Assembly (NCBI GenBank): GCA_963691815.1
Contig: OY829651.1
Coordinates: 11,207,417 to 11,271,416, forward strand
DNA from: Echiichthys vipera
Taxonomy: Eukaryota; Chordata; Actinopteri; Perciformes; Trachinidae
Length of the DNA: 64,000 nt
Direction: 5' to 3'
Positions 1-12,699 of the stretch are shown in pieces. A program made the position numbers and the translations under genes. The notes below the pieces were generated by a model. The model was given only the letters and a program-made list of their open reading frames with translations. It did no database searches and was not told the origin of the DNA. The first letter of the stretch is position 1; each line of letters opens with the position of its first letter.

Positions 1-1459
1 TATATGTGTAGGAAATACATTCATTTACATACTACATATATGACATGAACAATGTATTATATTTTTCAAATGCATAGTTAACTTTTTTATTGATAATTAT
101 GTTCACCACTGAGGCACCAAACAACGTTTATCCGAACACAGTACCTACATTGCCATGACACATACCAGGCAGGACCCATTTAGTGTATTAATAGTGAACC
201 AAAGTGATCTTTCTCTTTTGTTATCTCCTGTGTAACAGTCCTTTGTTCAGATCGCCCACCATGCCCACCTCCCTTTCGACTTCTATAGAACACATAAAAA
301 AGCCTCCCACCGAACATAATGCAGGCAGCAATGATGTTAGGCTCAAATTATAATAGGCAAAACAAATTAGTAGTGTATGAACATAATTTCTAGGGGTTGT
401 GAGTACAGTAATGCAGATTAAAGCCGATTTCCTTCCAGACTGGCTGTTCAGTGAGTCTTAGGGGCATCACCACGCTTGATTAATTACCTGAATGATCAAC
501 AATCTGGCTGTTGGACGATTAGATGGATCTCTGGCATGTTAGAGAAACTGGTCGGTTGTTTTACAGTTTGGGCAGCTTTAACGGTCCAGTTTTCCCACAT
601 GGCTGCTTGTTGTAATATCCTGTAAGAGAATTCCACATGTTGTGGCAGCTGTAGTCTGAGACTGATATAAAGAAAATTGTATTTTAACGCAGACCACAAA
701 CACGTCTGCATCTTCTCAGTTCTCTTTGTTGCCTTGCTTGTCTTTTTTCCTTTTCTGTATAATGCAGATCTGTAATATATATATATTTTTTAACATTAGG
801 ACGCAATCTTGAAATTGGCATTGGACAAAACTGTATTGACGATCAATCTTTATGTTCAGTCATTTGTTTTTTGACCTTGCAAAAATGATAATTAAAACGG
901 GCAGTGTGAGATAACACAGTATATGGGTTTATAAAGATGACATTCCCTTCTTTCTCTTTTTAGTAACTGTTCATTTTACACATTCAGTCAAAACACATTT
1001 CCATATGTTTCCAGTATGTATTGTTTATAACTTTGTATCTACTTAAGAATAACATTTACTCCTAAAACTGTAAACTATCCTAAGTCTTAGTGAGTTAGAG
1101 TCAAAGTGAGCAGAGTTACATAAATTCATGTTAATCCTCATTTGGCAAAAAATTACTCTGAAATGTGAACATGTGTTCTGTGTTGTACTAACAGACTACT
1201 GTGAGACTACGAGACTATATTTATGGTTAAATGAAAGTCCTGTTGTTGACACAATAACCAGATTGTATGTTTTCTCTAAAATGTCATCTTATCACATGTG
1301 TTGGTCTTAATTTCAGTGACATGCACTGTTCAATTAGCTCTTCATGTATGTTTTTTATTTAATCAGGCAGGCTCACTGAAATTAAGAGTGCTTCCACATC
1401 AGCCTTATTTAGTTTGGTTGAATCGAACCTTAGTGTGTTCCCTCATTTACGATTTGTTT
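1..1459. other. No gene seen
   Basis: AT-rich non-coding DNA, probably upstream sequence or a 5' intron of the ENOX gene. Short open frames here have no recognisable protein content. I saw no convincing repeat family. Confidence 0.5.
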
Positions 1460-1483
1460 GTGCAGGTGGAAGCGATCGTACTC

Positions 1484-1531
1484 AGGTGGTCTCTTATTTA
1501 GTCCAGAAGTGGACTAAATAAGAGACCACCT
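1484..1531. repeat. Perfect 22-bp inverted repeat (hairpin, 4-nt loop)
   Basis: Arms 1484-1505 and 1510-1531 are exact reverse complements around the loop GAAG (1506-1509). The arms begin AGGTGGTCTC and end TTTAGTCCA. The right flank (to about 1620) contains GGTCCGCTTCC and GAACTCTGGTG, wording I recognise from a dispersed fish repeat, so the hairpin is probably the middle or end of a palindromic non-autonomous transposon. The family name is not known to me. Confidence 0.8.
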
Positions 1532-2082
1532 CTTCTACCAGGTATCGGTCCGCTTCCAAATGAACTCTGGTGTGGCTTGTTAGTGATTAGAACGTGCTCG
1601 GACCTGCGTCAGCACTAACTGCAGAAAGCACTGCTCATTTTTGGACTAACACAGCTCCTGTAGGCAGCTACTTGACCTGGAGTAGTAATGTAATAACTGA
1701 GGATTATTGACGAGTTGTCTCTCCATTGTGACATTACTTGTCTTGTCTGCTTGTCACTCTGTTAACGTTCTCAACGTTTGCCAGCATGGCAATTCTGACC
1801 CACAGGAGAGCACTTTATGGTCTACATTATTGCGCCCGCCCCAGACACATCTGACCAATGAGTAAAGTGCTTTTTTTCCACTTTTGTCCCAACCATTTAT
1901 TGAGCCAAGTGCAGCTACTTTTTCCTTCACTTCAGCACGTCATCAACTAATTTGGACCAGATCAAATGAATAGATGTGAAAGGAAGCCAGACCAGCTGGA
2001 GTAAAGAACTATTCATTTTCGCATCTGGTGCACACCAGGGAAATGGACTAGAAACAGACTACAGACTAGGTATGAAAAGCGG

Positions 2083-2356
2083 GTGTGAAAGCAGCTGGGG
2101 CTCAGAGGAAGAGATCGGTGGTTCGATCCCCGGCTTCTCCGGTTCGCATGTCGAAGTATCCTTTGGCAAGACACTGAACCCGGAATTGCTCCCTGTGCTG
2201 CACATGGGTGTGTGAATGTGGTGTAAATGGTTAAATTAGAATAGATGGTATGTAGATTTCCACTGCCATCAGTGTGAATGGTTGTGAAGTGTGAAGGCAC
2301 CTTGAGTAGTCAGAAGACTAGACAAGCGCTATATAAGTACAAGTCCAGTAACCTTT
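2083..2356 (+). repeat. tRNA-derived SINE
   Basis: A box-B-like GGTTCGATCCC occurs at about 2121-2131. It is followed by text common in fish SINEs: a GACACTGAACCC block near 2170-2181, CACTGCCATCAGTGTGAATGG near 2260, and a 3' part CCTTGAGTAGTCAGAAGACTAG with AAGCGCTATATAAGTAC near 2325-2341. Element limits are approximate, and no target duplication was established. Confidence 0.75.
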
Positions 2357-2379
2357 AGACTTGAGAAGAAGAAGAACAC

Positions 2380-4011
2380 AATCAACAAATACGGTTAATG
2401 ACCAATGAAAAGGCAGATAAAAATATATATTTATTTACATTTTGTACAGAGACTGAGTGCACAGAGAGCAGCACACTCTGCTTCAGTTTAATCCAACAGG
2501 CTCTCTCTTCACCTTTGCCCAGCAGCTGGGAAGTAAGACACAGGATCTTCATGGGTCTTGAGAAGTTGGAGTGTTTATTCAATGGCAAACTGTAACCTAT
2601 ATTGTACACTTACCGACACTGGAAAACTCCACTTCTAACTTCCTCTCTGTTTAGTTTGCTGGTACCTGTTTCCTCAGGTCCCACAACACACACTCACTAC
2701 TAGCTGTGTGTCCAGTTACTATAAATCATTTCTAGGCTTTCTAGGCTTAAGTACTAGTGCCTATAATGTTTGTACATGTTATTAAATAGCATAAATACAT
2801 TGTAAAGTAAAAAAATAAGACAGGTCCAGTTGGGGAGTACCATCTACTTGGTCTTTTCTGCATTTAAAATTAGTCTTCGACTAAGGAGCGATCATTTTAG
2901 AGCATTTAAGGAAGACTGAAGAGCATATAAGATTGTATCATCAACACAAAAAATGGACATCAAAGTATTGATTAGAGATAATCATATTATTTATGTATAA
3001 TGTAAATGAGGAGTAGAACTAGATGTTACAAGGTTATTTATTTTTTTTATTAACATTCTACGTTTACATTGATATCTATAGTAGAATTAGATTTTAAATG
3101 TAAACTAAGAAAGGAAAGACTTCAGCCTTCCTCAGGGGTCCAAATATTTTGGTTGTTGTTAGCCGCTGTTTGCCCATGACCGTTTTAAGTCTTACTCTTG
3201 TGATATTCCTGTCTCTGGACTCCTTATCCCTGCTTTGTATCTGCCATGCTGACTGTCAGTCAGAGCTCCAGTCAACCCACAAGAAGAAGAAAGGTCAACC
3301 AATATAAGAATAACATCGACCTTATTACTGGTGGGTTTAATGGATAAAGCATCTGACCACAGCTACTCACCTCATGTCTCTTACTTCTGCTCATGGAGCG
3401 TCCAGCTGGTGTATCACTCTGCTATGACTGATGATACTGGATTGGCGAGATGGATGGACAGGTACTCTCTGATAGGCCGACTGGAGGCTAAGTCTGTGTT
3501 GTTGATTTTTTCATCTTGTAGAAGCTTCAGTGTTAAGGTCAGGCTGTCGACTTTCTCCATCGTCTTTGATGACACATGACAGTCCATGACATGAGTGTCT
3601 CTGCTGATGAAGACTTGTGTGTGACCATGTGTGCTGCTGTTGCCTTCGGGGATCATAAAGTGCCACTCACTCTTCCTGTCCAACCTTGGTTTGTCGAAGT
3701 AGCATGGAAGGGAAATGGACACCTTATGGCAGCTGCTTTAAAATTATGTTTGTGTTTTAAAATACAACACTGACAATTAGCAATCAGCTGGTTTTATAAA
3801 ATATAAACAAAACTAGATTATCTGTAATAACTCAGAAGTAATCGTTCAAAAGGCTGGACATGAGTGCAATGCAAGCTCTGAATCAAGTGGCAGCACCATT
3901 GGGAATTCAAGGGTGTTGTTGTGTTTGTAGACTGTTCTGAGGGGGATGATCCAGGGCACAACATTGCAGTTTTCTTGTAGGAATCGCTGTAACCTACCAG
4001 GAATAACACAC
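2380..4011. other. No supported gene; one unrecognised minus-strand ORF
   Basis: AT-rich DNA without a recognised gene. The only frame with somewhat protein-like composition is a 102-codon minus-strand frame at 3414-3722, which I could not assign to any family. The rest shows nothing distinctive. Confidence 0.4.
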
Positions 4012-4014
4012 TTA

Positions 4015-4579
4015 GGGCACACTCACACTGTCCGTCCATACCGTGACCCGTGCTTTAGGGTACTTGTCCCCCCCTTCCCTCTCCCCCCGCGGCCCAGGCC
4101 CGTTGGTACTCACACCACCTGGGCCTTGGCGGAATGCTTCTTGCCTGCCTATACGTCATAACGCTGTAACACGTCACACACATTGATTGCGATGCGTCGC
4201 TTTGTTTACAAATCTTTCCATAGACCTCAGAGTTTTTGTGCGTCTTGTCAGACTGTTTTTGAATATTTTCATCTGACCAAATTTGCAGTAAACACTCCAC
4301 CTTTGCCTCACACCAACGTACACCTTTCACCGCCATTGTATTAAATGTCCGCACATGGTCCGTCCATCTTTTTTCTATGTCCGAACAGGCGCACATAAAA
4401 TGACGTCAGAAACGCCGTAGGCCTCGTGCTCGTACAAGTGCGCAAGCTCGTGCTCGTACATGTGCAAACGTGCTTTACAAAAGCCCACCTCTCCCTAGCA
4501 CTTACACTGGTCAAACAAACTTGACTTTAGCCGTGAAACGTGTTAGGGCACGGCACAGATGGACAGTGTGAGTGCACCC
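4015..4579. mobile_element. PIF/Harbinger-like non-autonomous DNA transposon
   Basis: A 565 bp element bounded by imperfect terminal inverted repeats. The left end starts GGGCACACTCACACTGTCC and the right end, reverse complemented, GGGTGCACTCACACTGTCC (19 of the first 22 positions agree). It is flanked by the direct repeat TTA (4012-4014 and 4580-4582), the target-site preference of PIF/Harbinger elements. The interior keeps part of a Myb-like DNA-binding protein on the minus strand. No DDE nuclease is present, so it would need to be moved by another copy. Confidence 0.8.
4055..4396 (-). pseudogene. Myb/SANT-like protein fragment of a Harbinger element
   Basis: An open 113-codon frame. Residues about 27-65 (4318-4200) contain RWCEAKVECLLQIWSDENIQ followed by a THKNSEVYGKIC stretch: regularly spaced tryptophans and hydrophobics with IWSDE and a Lys-Asn-Ser-Glu-Val segment, as in the Myb-like accessory protein of PIF/Harbinger transposons. 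In that family the second ORF binds DNA and helps import the transposase. Here the domain breaks off after the first helices and the tail is Pro/Arg/Gly-rich translation of non-coding DNA, so I treat it as a truncated relic. Confidence 0.65.
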
Positions 4580-4582
4580 TTA

Positions 4583-7510
4583 AAGTCCAACCTCTCCAGT
4601 TCTTGGTCCTCATAACATCTGAGGAAGAACTAGGTTTCCTAAGGTTTCCTTAGTCCCTGCTGCCATTCACATTTTAAACAGTAGATAGTATTTTACTGTT
4701 GTCTGTAGATTGTAAATTGAACTCATTGCTCATTTGCTGACTGCTTATTTGTACAGATTGCTCTATTGCACAAACTGCTTAGATTATTACTTGCACTTTA
4801 ACCTGGTTGCTAAAGAACCTCCCATGGGACCACTCTGTAAATTGTCCTGTTTTTGTCCATCAGTGTTTAATTATTTTGTGGTTTTCATATGAATCCTTGA
4901 AACATTGAACTTTAAACACTGACGTGCCCCTACAGCCTATTGAGACAAAAAATAAGCATTTTAAAATTCACCATTTTTAAAACTTTAATGATAATAAATG
5001 AATAAAAACACACAAAATGCGTTATTATGTTTGACAGCAAAAAAGGGAAAACTAAATGTGATTTCAGACTAAATGCTTAATTAGCTCCTGAGCTACTTGT
5101 AAATGTAACTGAAAATATATTTTCAGTAGTTAGATGCTGTTTTAAATCATGTCAGTGCTTAACTGCTTTGCTTTGTTAGTTGTTTGTTGTACATTCTTCT
5201 CCCTAAATAAAAAATCCAGAATTAATGAATAAATGTGCAAATGTTTTGGACACAATAATTCAGTTCTCAGTCTATGTGCAATGAAGGCTTCACCTCTTGT
5301 GTGAATTCAGTTGCAGAGGTTTAAGGTGGGCACAGATACAGCAGATGGATGTGAAAAGAAACGCTACACATACATCAGTCTGCAAAGTGAAGCTCACGCA
5401 CAGTTTATCCAGGTGAATTGAGCATGAGAAAGATCATTTTTTGACTGGAACAAACAAGAACATTCAATCCAAATAAGCTGGAGAAAAGAAAAAAATGTCA
5501 ATAAAGCAAGTTTAAAAAGGCTATTAATTTAATCCTACATCAAAAGTTACCTGATTCCTTTGTTAGCTCAGTGTTAGATCAATGCGGGTGGAGAGATAGA
5601 TGAATTATCTGTTCTTGTCAGATAACATCTTTTGCGTTCCAGTAGTCAACACTGGGCGGATTGGCACCAGATCGCCCAGGCATTAAGAATGACTGCTGTT
5701 CCAGACAACAAAAAAAGCAATTAAACTTAAAAGTTGGACTTTAAACCGAAATCTATTTAAAAAAGCAGAGGATTTTCATTTTTTGTATGTTTTCTTCAAA
5801 ATAATCTTCTTCGTCTTTGTCATTTTCTTCGTCATCTTCATCTTCTTCGTCTTTGTCTTCTTCTTCTTTCTTACAGTTTCTATTTCTTTCTAGGTGGCTA
5901 AATTACTTGTAGGTGCTGCTCCCACCCACCCACAGTACTGTACATTACTCACAGTAGCTTCCAAGTTGTTGTTGTTAATATCTGCTACTCCAAACTGGCA
6001 GCATTTGAACTGTCACCTACTGTAGGTAATACAGTGACTATCGATAAGTACCTCATACAAACTTACTTCAAAGAGCCAAACCGTCCCTTTAATGTGGTGT
6101 TTTAGAGGGATTTTGACCATCTTTATCAGTTCTTGAGTGGAAGTAAATGGTTAAATTTAGTATCAAATCAAACGGTAAAACAAAATAATTTTTTTGATAA
6201 CAGAATCATGACTAGAAGAATTTGACACAAAGCTGCATCTCAATCAATTGATCTCCAGGTTCCCAGCTTTCAGATGGTGTATATCACTTCTATGTGGCAT
6301 CTACTGTTGACCTGCTATCTACCCCTGAATGTCCACTTTCTCTCACCCTGCACCCCTCTTTAAAAAGAGGCAGAGGTTTAATTTTCTATTTTGCAGTACA
6401 ATGTTTCAGTGGATATTTTGAGATTTTAAAGGTATTTTCACACACAAAAATAGCTCTAAATGCCATTCGTTAAGGCTGAAACCTCTGAAAAGAGGGTTTT
6501 TGTTGCATTCACCATAACACAGTTTCTGATTCTATTATCTGTCTAGCTGTAATCTCTTTTGCTTCACAAAGAAACTTAGCACTGAGGCTTACTTTTGTGA
6601 AATCTCATTGGTTTTAGGAGGTTGAATGAGTTAATTGGTCTTGTGAAAGAGCTACAATATCTTTTATTGGTAAATGGATTGTGGTGGATCCATTTGGTGT
6701 GACACAGAGCCATTACATGGCTTGACAGTCCACAGTGCCTAACTGATGGAGGTAAAAAAAATGCATGGATCCATCTTTTACATGCTTTATGTGGCTGGTT
6801 AGGGATGCAGTTCCACGACCCCCCACCCATTATGTATTAACACATATGTAGGAGCCCAAGGCATGTCCGCTCCTCTTTGGTGCTCCAGTGGACTCTTAAT
6901 GTTGTAGTGAATCAATATCTTAGGCAGGATCTAATTTCTCTTCCCTGTTTTTGTCCTTCCCTGCAAACTCCTGGGAACTGGGAAAACCTGGAGATAGACA
7001 GACCACATCTGTGGTGAATGGATCAAATAGACATTCATTGTGTAGTGTTGCCATGTTTCCTTGTAAAGTCGCACAGTGAAACATGATGAACACCAAAGTC
7101 AAAGTAACTTCTCTCAAGGTCTCGCACCTCTTTCTATCATCAATCAGCATTGTTACCTTCAAGTTTGACATTAAAAGATGGAGAATACTCTAGCTGATTT
7201 CACTTCTCCAAGGTGTCTTACCTTTCTTCACTGACAACTGATAAAAGATGATTTATATTGCTCTCACCTTTGATGAAGCAATATCACACCAAATTGATTG
7301 AAGCTTTTCACAAGGACTTGTCTGACTTGACTATGTAGAGTCTGGCTTTGCGGCTATCCCAACTCCTACTCCTGAGAATGACATATTTTTTCGGTTTGTG
7401 TTTTGTGCTCACAGTTAAAGCAGGATGCACAACTGTGGATTTAACTATGTACCAACTGAAATCCCCCCAAAGCTAGTCAGGAGGAATATATGTAGCCCCC
7501 CCTGGTGACA
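4583..7510. other. No gene; TTC-rich tract and a dispersed 40-bp repeat
   Basis: Non-coding. It contains a CTT/TTC-rich low-complexity tract (5806-5870) and, at 6021-6060, a 40-bp segment that recurs with 37 of 40 identical positions at 61543-61582. Nothing else was recognised. Confidence 0.5.
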
Positions 7511-8195
7511 AAGATAAAAAAACAACTAATGCGTGGCCATGCATTACCATCTCCTGACCAGGGGATAGAAACGCATGGCCACCAGATAGTTAATGCGTGG
7601 CCACAAGTTAATTGTTGCAGTCTTTTCCGTACAGAAACTGTTGATTGTTACCATGGACAAGTTTGAATTAATTTCATTTTATTTTCATATAGGAATGAAT
7701 TACAATGACATACTTAAGTAATTTGCTGTTAGGCATTGAGTAATTCTTAGCAAGAGACACGGCTGTTTAAAATGCATGGACTTAAACGCAAGGTGCTGAT
7801 GTCAGGGAAGTTTTAGATTTCATCATTCAGCAGCTGGAAGGACCTGGGAGACAATGGCGATTTTAGGTGGTGGCCTAGGGTGGCCATGGCCACCACTGAA
7901 ATCTCATTGGCCACCCCAGTGGCCAGAGCTGATAGGTTGTTGGCGAAGTTCATCAACACACGGCTGCCACAAATGAGTGGTTAGAGAAGTCGCCCCATGT
8001 AAAGAGGCTGAAGGTCCTCAAGGTAGATGCCAGGGGTTCGACTCTGACCTGCATGTTTCCCCTCTCTCACCCCATTTCCTGTCTGTCCTGTGTAACAAAG
8101 GCTTGAAAAACTGCCAAAAAAAAAATCTTTAAATTATTATCATGCGTTATTATCTTGTGGCCCTGAGATAGTAATGCGTGGCCACATATTCTTTT
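7511..8195. repeat. Repeat block with AATGCGTGGCCAC units enclosing a SINE
   Basis: GCGTGGCCA-type units occur at 7531-7540, 7573-7582 (as GCATGGCCAC), 7592-7604 and 8173-8185. The last two share AATGCGTGGCCAC exactly. They flank a separate SINE, suggesting one older repeat split by later insertions. The older repeat's family is not recognised. Confidence 0.5.
7965..8130 (+). repeat. tRNA-derived SINE with poly-A tail
   Basis: An A-box-like GAGTGGTTAGAGAAG (7975-7989) and a B-box-like GGGGTTCGACTC (8034-8045) are spaced as in a tRNA promoter. A pyrimidine-rich TTTCCCCTCTCTCACCCC body follows, and then an A-rich 3' end near 8114-8128. This is a familiar class of fish SINE. Limits are approximate. 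Confidence 0.7.
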
Positions 8196-10014
8196 TTTTT
8201 AATCCAATGACACCACGGGGGCTCCGTAGGAATACTTCCTTGATTATGTTATATATAATGAGCCCAATGGGAACATACTTAGTTCACTTTCCTAGCTAGA
8301 TCAGGTGTATTTCTCATACACTACAGAAGAATTGCTTATTTCTGTGGCAGTCTTGAACCTTGTTCCTCGATCTGGCAGTGTTTCTCACACTAAGCTACCC
8401 TGCTGATAAAGGGTAAGAGTTACAAAAAAGACGAGTGATTCACTGCACAAAAAAAGAAAATTGCTTGAACCAAAAGTTCAATTTAGGATGTCTGCAACTA
8501 CTGTTTTCTATCCAGTTTTAACTTACCATCTTAGTCTGTTCTTTCAGTCTGCCTGCATGAGAGCAAAGAGACAGAGGGTCTTCCTGTCACAGTTAGACTA
8601 TTATCATAACAAGATTCTCCCCTTTTTTGCAGTGTGGTAGCAGTTGACTGTAGCACATGTATGTGCATTTCATACTTTTGTTGGCTGATTTTAGCCATTT
8701 ATGTTTTGCTCACACTTCATTGCCATACATCACCCAGCAAACAATGTACATATGTGCAACATAAGAGGTGATTGATAACTGCTTGCAATTCAGACAATTC
8801 GTGTGGTGATATTCAGTCGTTAAAACACGTTATGGGTATGTGGTGCAGTAGAGAGGTTTGAGAGGCAACAACTGCAAGAGGGAAAGAGGATTTCAAACAT
8901 TTCTGTGTTAAAGGACAATAAGTGTTTGTCAGTTTTGCACACAATGTACCATGAATTGCAATTACTCTACTGTGTCACTTTGGATTTTAAACTAAACAGC
9001 GGCTGAGGTTAAGGTGCCTCTCTCAGCTTTTCAAGGAACTTGTCATTCACACCTGTTCCTATCTTGCCACCATGTCAACGGTCATCACATGATTGGCATG
9101 ACAGAAAAGTATAATGAAAAAAACTGTCTAGAACATCAAGTTCACTCTCCAGTATGTCAAAGACTACGATCAAGAGAGGACTAGTCCAGCCAATCCTTTT
9201 AGTTTTCCCCACCACTTTCCCACTTATACTGTTTAGGGATGGAGAAAAGTTTTACAGACAGACAACACAGAACAACCTGTACCAGAGGGATGGAAACACT
9301 TAAGTGTTTAGAAATTAAAGGAGGAGATCCATGTCAATAAAAACAAACCTCCTAATCCGTCCAATATGTTTGATGGGGTGTTTTGGATATGATTATATTT
9401 AAGATATTTATGTCAACTGATCCACTACGTTTGTGTTGTTAAAATTTGAAATTGAAGTTGAAAGGAAGCATAAAACATCATAACCATTGTTTCATTTCAA
9501 AGCCATTGCACTGGATTACAGGGCCAATACAACAGCAAAAAGTACCACTGTTCTAATATATTCTGACTGCACTGCACTTTCTATTATGTTGACCATTTTA
9601 CAAGCCACAGTCTTTTACATTGATGGATGAACTTTTTAAATGGGACCATTAGTTTCAGTTCCACATCAAAATAAAGACTTGAAACTACTTCAGATGTGTA
9701 TTTCATCACAGTCAATGTTACATTGTCGGGAGTAGGTAATACCGTTTACATAATTAAAATTATGTCTCAGTTGTTGTGTCGGAAGCTTTAGTATCCATGA
9801 TTTGATTCAGCTACCAAAGACCATTGCATATGTGACTAATTTTGAAAAACCTTGGAGAAAAATTTAAAAAGCATGAATGTCATAGCAAAATGTGGTAGCT
9901 TCTTACATTTAAAGGATTAAGTTTTTCAGCCAACTCTCCGATCTTAGATGTCCCAGCTCCCTTGCTGCACTGGAACTACCCCCCCACCCCCAACCCCTAA
10001 AAAAAGTAACTATG
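8196..10014. other. No gene or repeat recognised
   Basis: AT-rich non-coding DNA. Nothing distinctive beyond short homopolymers. Confidence 0.45.
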
Positions 10015-10125
10015 ACCATTGGTGGAAAGTAACAAGTGAAGTACATCTACTCAAGTACTGTAATTAGATACATGTTGAGTTACTTTTAAGTATGTTTTTT
10101 ACTCAACATATGATCATTTAATAAC
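10015..10125. repeat. Fragment of dispersed AAGTAC-rich fish repeat
   Basis: The text GGTGGAAAGTAACAAGTGAAGTAC then CTACTCAAGTACTGTAATTAG resembles an abundant fish non-autonomous element rich in 'tactcaagta' words. Only one end is recognisable. Confidence 0.5.
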
Positions 10126-11389
10126 GATGAACTGGACAAATGAGAACATTCAAAGGTTTATAACGGATGCTTTTCTATACATCAGTGAATCTGCTACTTT
10201 CACTTACTAGTAAAAGATTTACTGTGCTATTTACCATGCACCATTTATCATTATCCATGCACATTCTTACCAACTGGGAAAATCAGTTTGCTAGCCTTAA
10301 AAATGATCACTTAAAAAAATCACTAATGATGCAGCACTGGGATATGCACTGCTGCATCAACATCCCAAGATGTACATAATGTTACTGTTACAGTACAATT
10401 ATGTTGGTTCTATAAGTGTGTCTAAACATGCACATGGTCGTGAGTGGATTTTGATTTTGATTTTCTTATACTACCTCACTGTGGTAGTTAATATGTGATT
10501 TTCTAGAGAATTACATCTTGAGTCAGGTCCATTCTTATCAAAAATGAAGATGTTTTCAAAAGTGCATGCCCATTTAACTTCTTCAGACATTTATTCAGCC
10601 TTTGGTTTAAAAAAAAAATGTAATGCGATATTGAAAAAAAAATCAGTTAAGTCCAGCTCAACAGTTAAGTCCAGCTTATTCAACCATTGTCAGACGATTA
10701 ATTGGGAATTATCAGTTGTTTTTCAATATCTTGGATAATTGGCGGGATGGCCCTACTCTACCTCCTAGCTGACTCATCAGGCTGTAAACATCTATTCTAA
10801 AGGGCAGCTGGATCAACCGCTTGAATCCGGCGCTGTAAGATGACGAAGTATAGAGAACCACAATATTAGAGAGTATTAAAAAACTGAAAATTCCGCATGA
10901 GCAGAAAGGTTGGGGTGATGAATGTGTTAAACACTCAAGTATTTCGGCTGCAAGCCTCGAGTTCGCTTCCCATGTGAAACCAAGAGTCCATGGTGACATT
11001 TTAAGTTAACCTTCTTCAATAATGTTCTTAAATATTTTTACCAGTAACATGATCTTTCCCTAAATGAGTGTATTTAATGTCTTTTTGTTACTGTTTTTCT
11101 TAATCTTGGTAATTTGAATAGATGATAATGGCCTATTGAACCTACTGGTAGGTGGGTGTAGCAGACCCCTTCTAACCCATATCTATGAGGCTGATGACCA
11201 CTGATTACGGCCATTTAATGTCCAAAGAGGATGATCAGCCTCTAAATTTGAGCCTTGCACTTCGCCAACACAGCTAAGTTAAGATTGGCAAGATTTTAAT
11301 GCTAACAGATGGAAAGGTATGAGAATTCATTTTAAGATCTGTCAACAAAGGCCTCCCTTTAGTTTGCCTCAGCAAATCACTTTATCAGG

Positions 11390-11700
11390 AGTCTAACTGG
11401 TTGCAGAAGCCTGCTGCGAGGCTTTAAACAAAAAAATATAGATTGCACATTACACCAGATTGATTTTGCAATTTCACCCCTAATATACCAGGCACTACAT
11501 GGTCAGGCACCTCTGTATTTAAATAAACTGTGTCCTCAGGACTGAAGGAAAACTAAAGCTGATGGTGCTTTGGCTGTTGGTGCGCCTCCACTTTGCAATA
11601 GCCTCATATGAAGTCTCAGAAAACAAATCACTGCACATTGCAAGTTTGCTAGTGAAGTTGTGTTGTTTAATTAAAGGTAATCTGGAGGAGAGAGTGTAGA
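11390..11700 (+). pseudogene. LINE reverse transcriptase C-terminal remnant
   Basis: Interrupted frames on the + strand give LQKPAARL (about 11401-11426), IDFAISPLIYQALHGQAPLY (about 11460-11520) and DGALAVGAPPLCNSL (about 11560-11605). This order of motifs is that of the C-terminal end of the reverse transcriptase polyprotein of jockey-superfamily (L2/CR1/Rex-like) LINEs, usually ending in an 'LWNSLP'-like box. Several stops and small indels show it is dead. The copy is 5'-truncated. Confidence 0.65.
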
Positions 11701-12210
11701 AAGGGAGAATAAGTGCTGATCAGCCCTTGCATGGCCATTTGTCCTGTAATTAACTATTAACAGTCATTCATCTTAATGACAACTGGGAGTTGGTATTTAG
11801 TGATAGAGAGATGAATGGAGACACAAGCATTAATGTTAAATTTGGCCCTGCTCCTATGGAACATTTGACTTTCCTTGCAGCAGTGTTGTGTAGGTAGGAC
11901 TGAAGAATTTTATACAATATAAATATATATATTTAACTTAAAATTTAGAGCTGAAGACTGTGCATCAATTATCCCTGGACTTAATTATGGCTTAAAGCAC
12001 TAAAGATGCAGCACTGTCACATCAATGCTAAGTGCATACTGTCATGTGTAAGTTTGCTTTCTGACAAACATATATGTATTCCATCCATCGTGTTACTGCA
12101 GGCATGCTTATTTGCTTCCCTTAGAGACGTGCTGTTGTTTATTTTTCAGACACATAGAATGAGGGAGCCATAATTGCCGGAGCCATTAAAAGCACTGGCA
12201 GAGAGAGAGT

Positions 12211-12231
12211 GGGGGGGGGGGGGGGGGGGGG
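12211..12231. repeat. (G)21 homopolymer
   Basis: Twenty-one consecutive G residues, preceded by a short GA run. Confidence 0.95.
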
Positions 12232-12699
12232 CGTAAATAAATATCTCTGACCATACGCCCACAGCGACTGCTCTTCTCCCCAGACACCCACTTAGAAGGT
12301 GGAGAGGACCTTTACTGGTTGATGTTGGAGCCTTTTGATTAATTTTTGGCTATTGTGTGCCACATCAAAGTTCAGACATATATTAAAATGAAATGTAAGC
12401 AGAGTATCCTAAATGATTGTTCATTCTAAACTAAAAAATAAATCGTCTCCTTTTTTGGAAATCAGTGTGAATACATGGATCTGACAGGTACTGTTTCTCA
12501 CAAACAGTGTTCCCACAAGTCATTAAATCCTTTTCGTATAAAGGTCTAATAAGACACAGCAGTGGAGCTGAAATGATTGGTAATACCCTCCTTTTGATTC
12601 TTACTTCTGAAGGATGGTTTTAAGACATTCAAACGAAAGCACTGAAACATATGTGAAACTCATCTTGAAAGAAACATATGTTCACGTTTTGACTTTTCA

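Noticed and set aside
10886..10985. Possible tRNA-like box B (GAGTTCGCTTCC)
   Set aside because: No convincing A box or cloverleaf around it.
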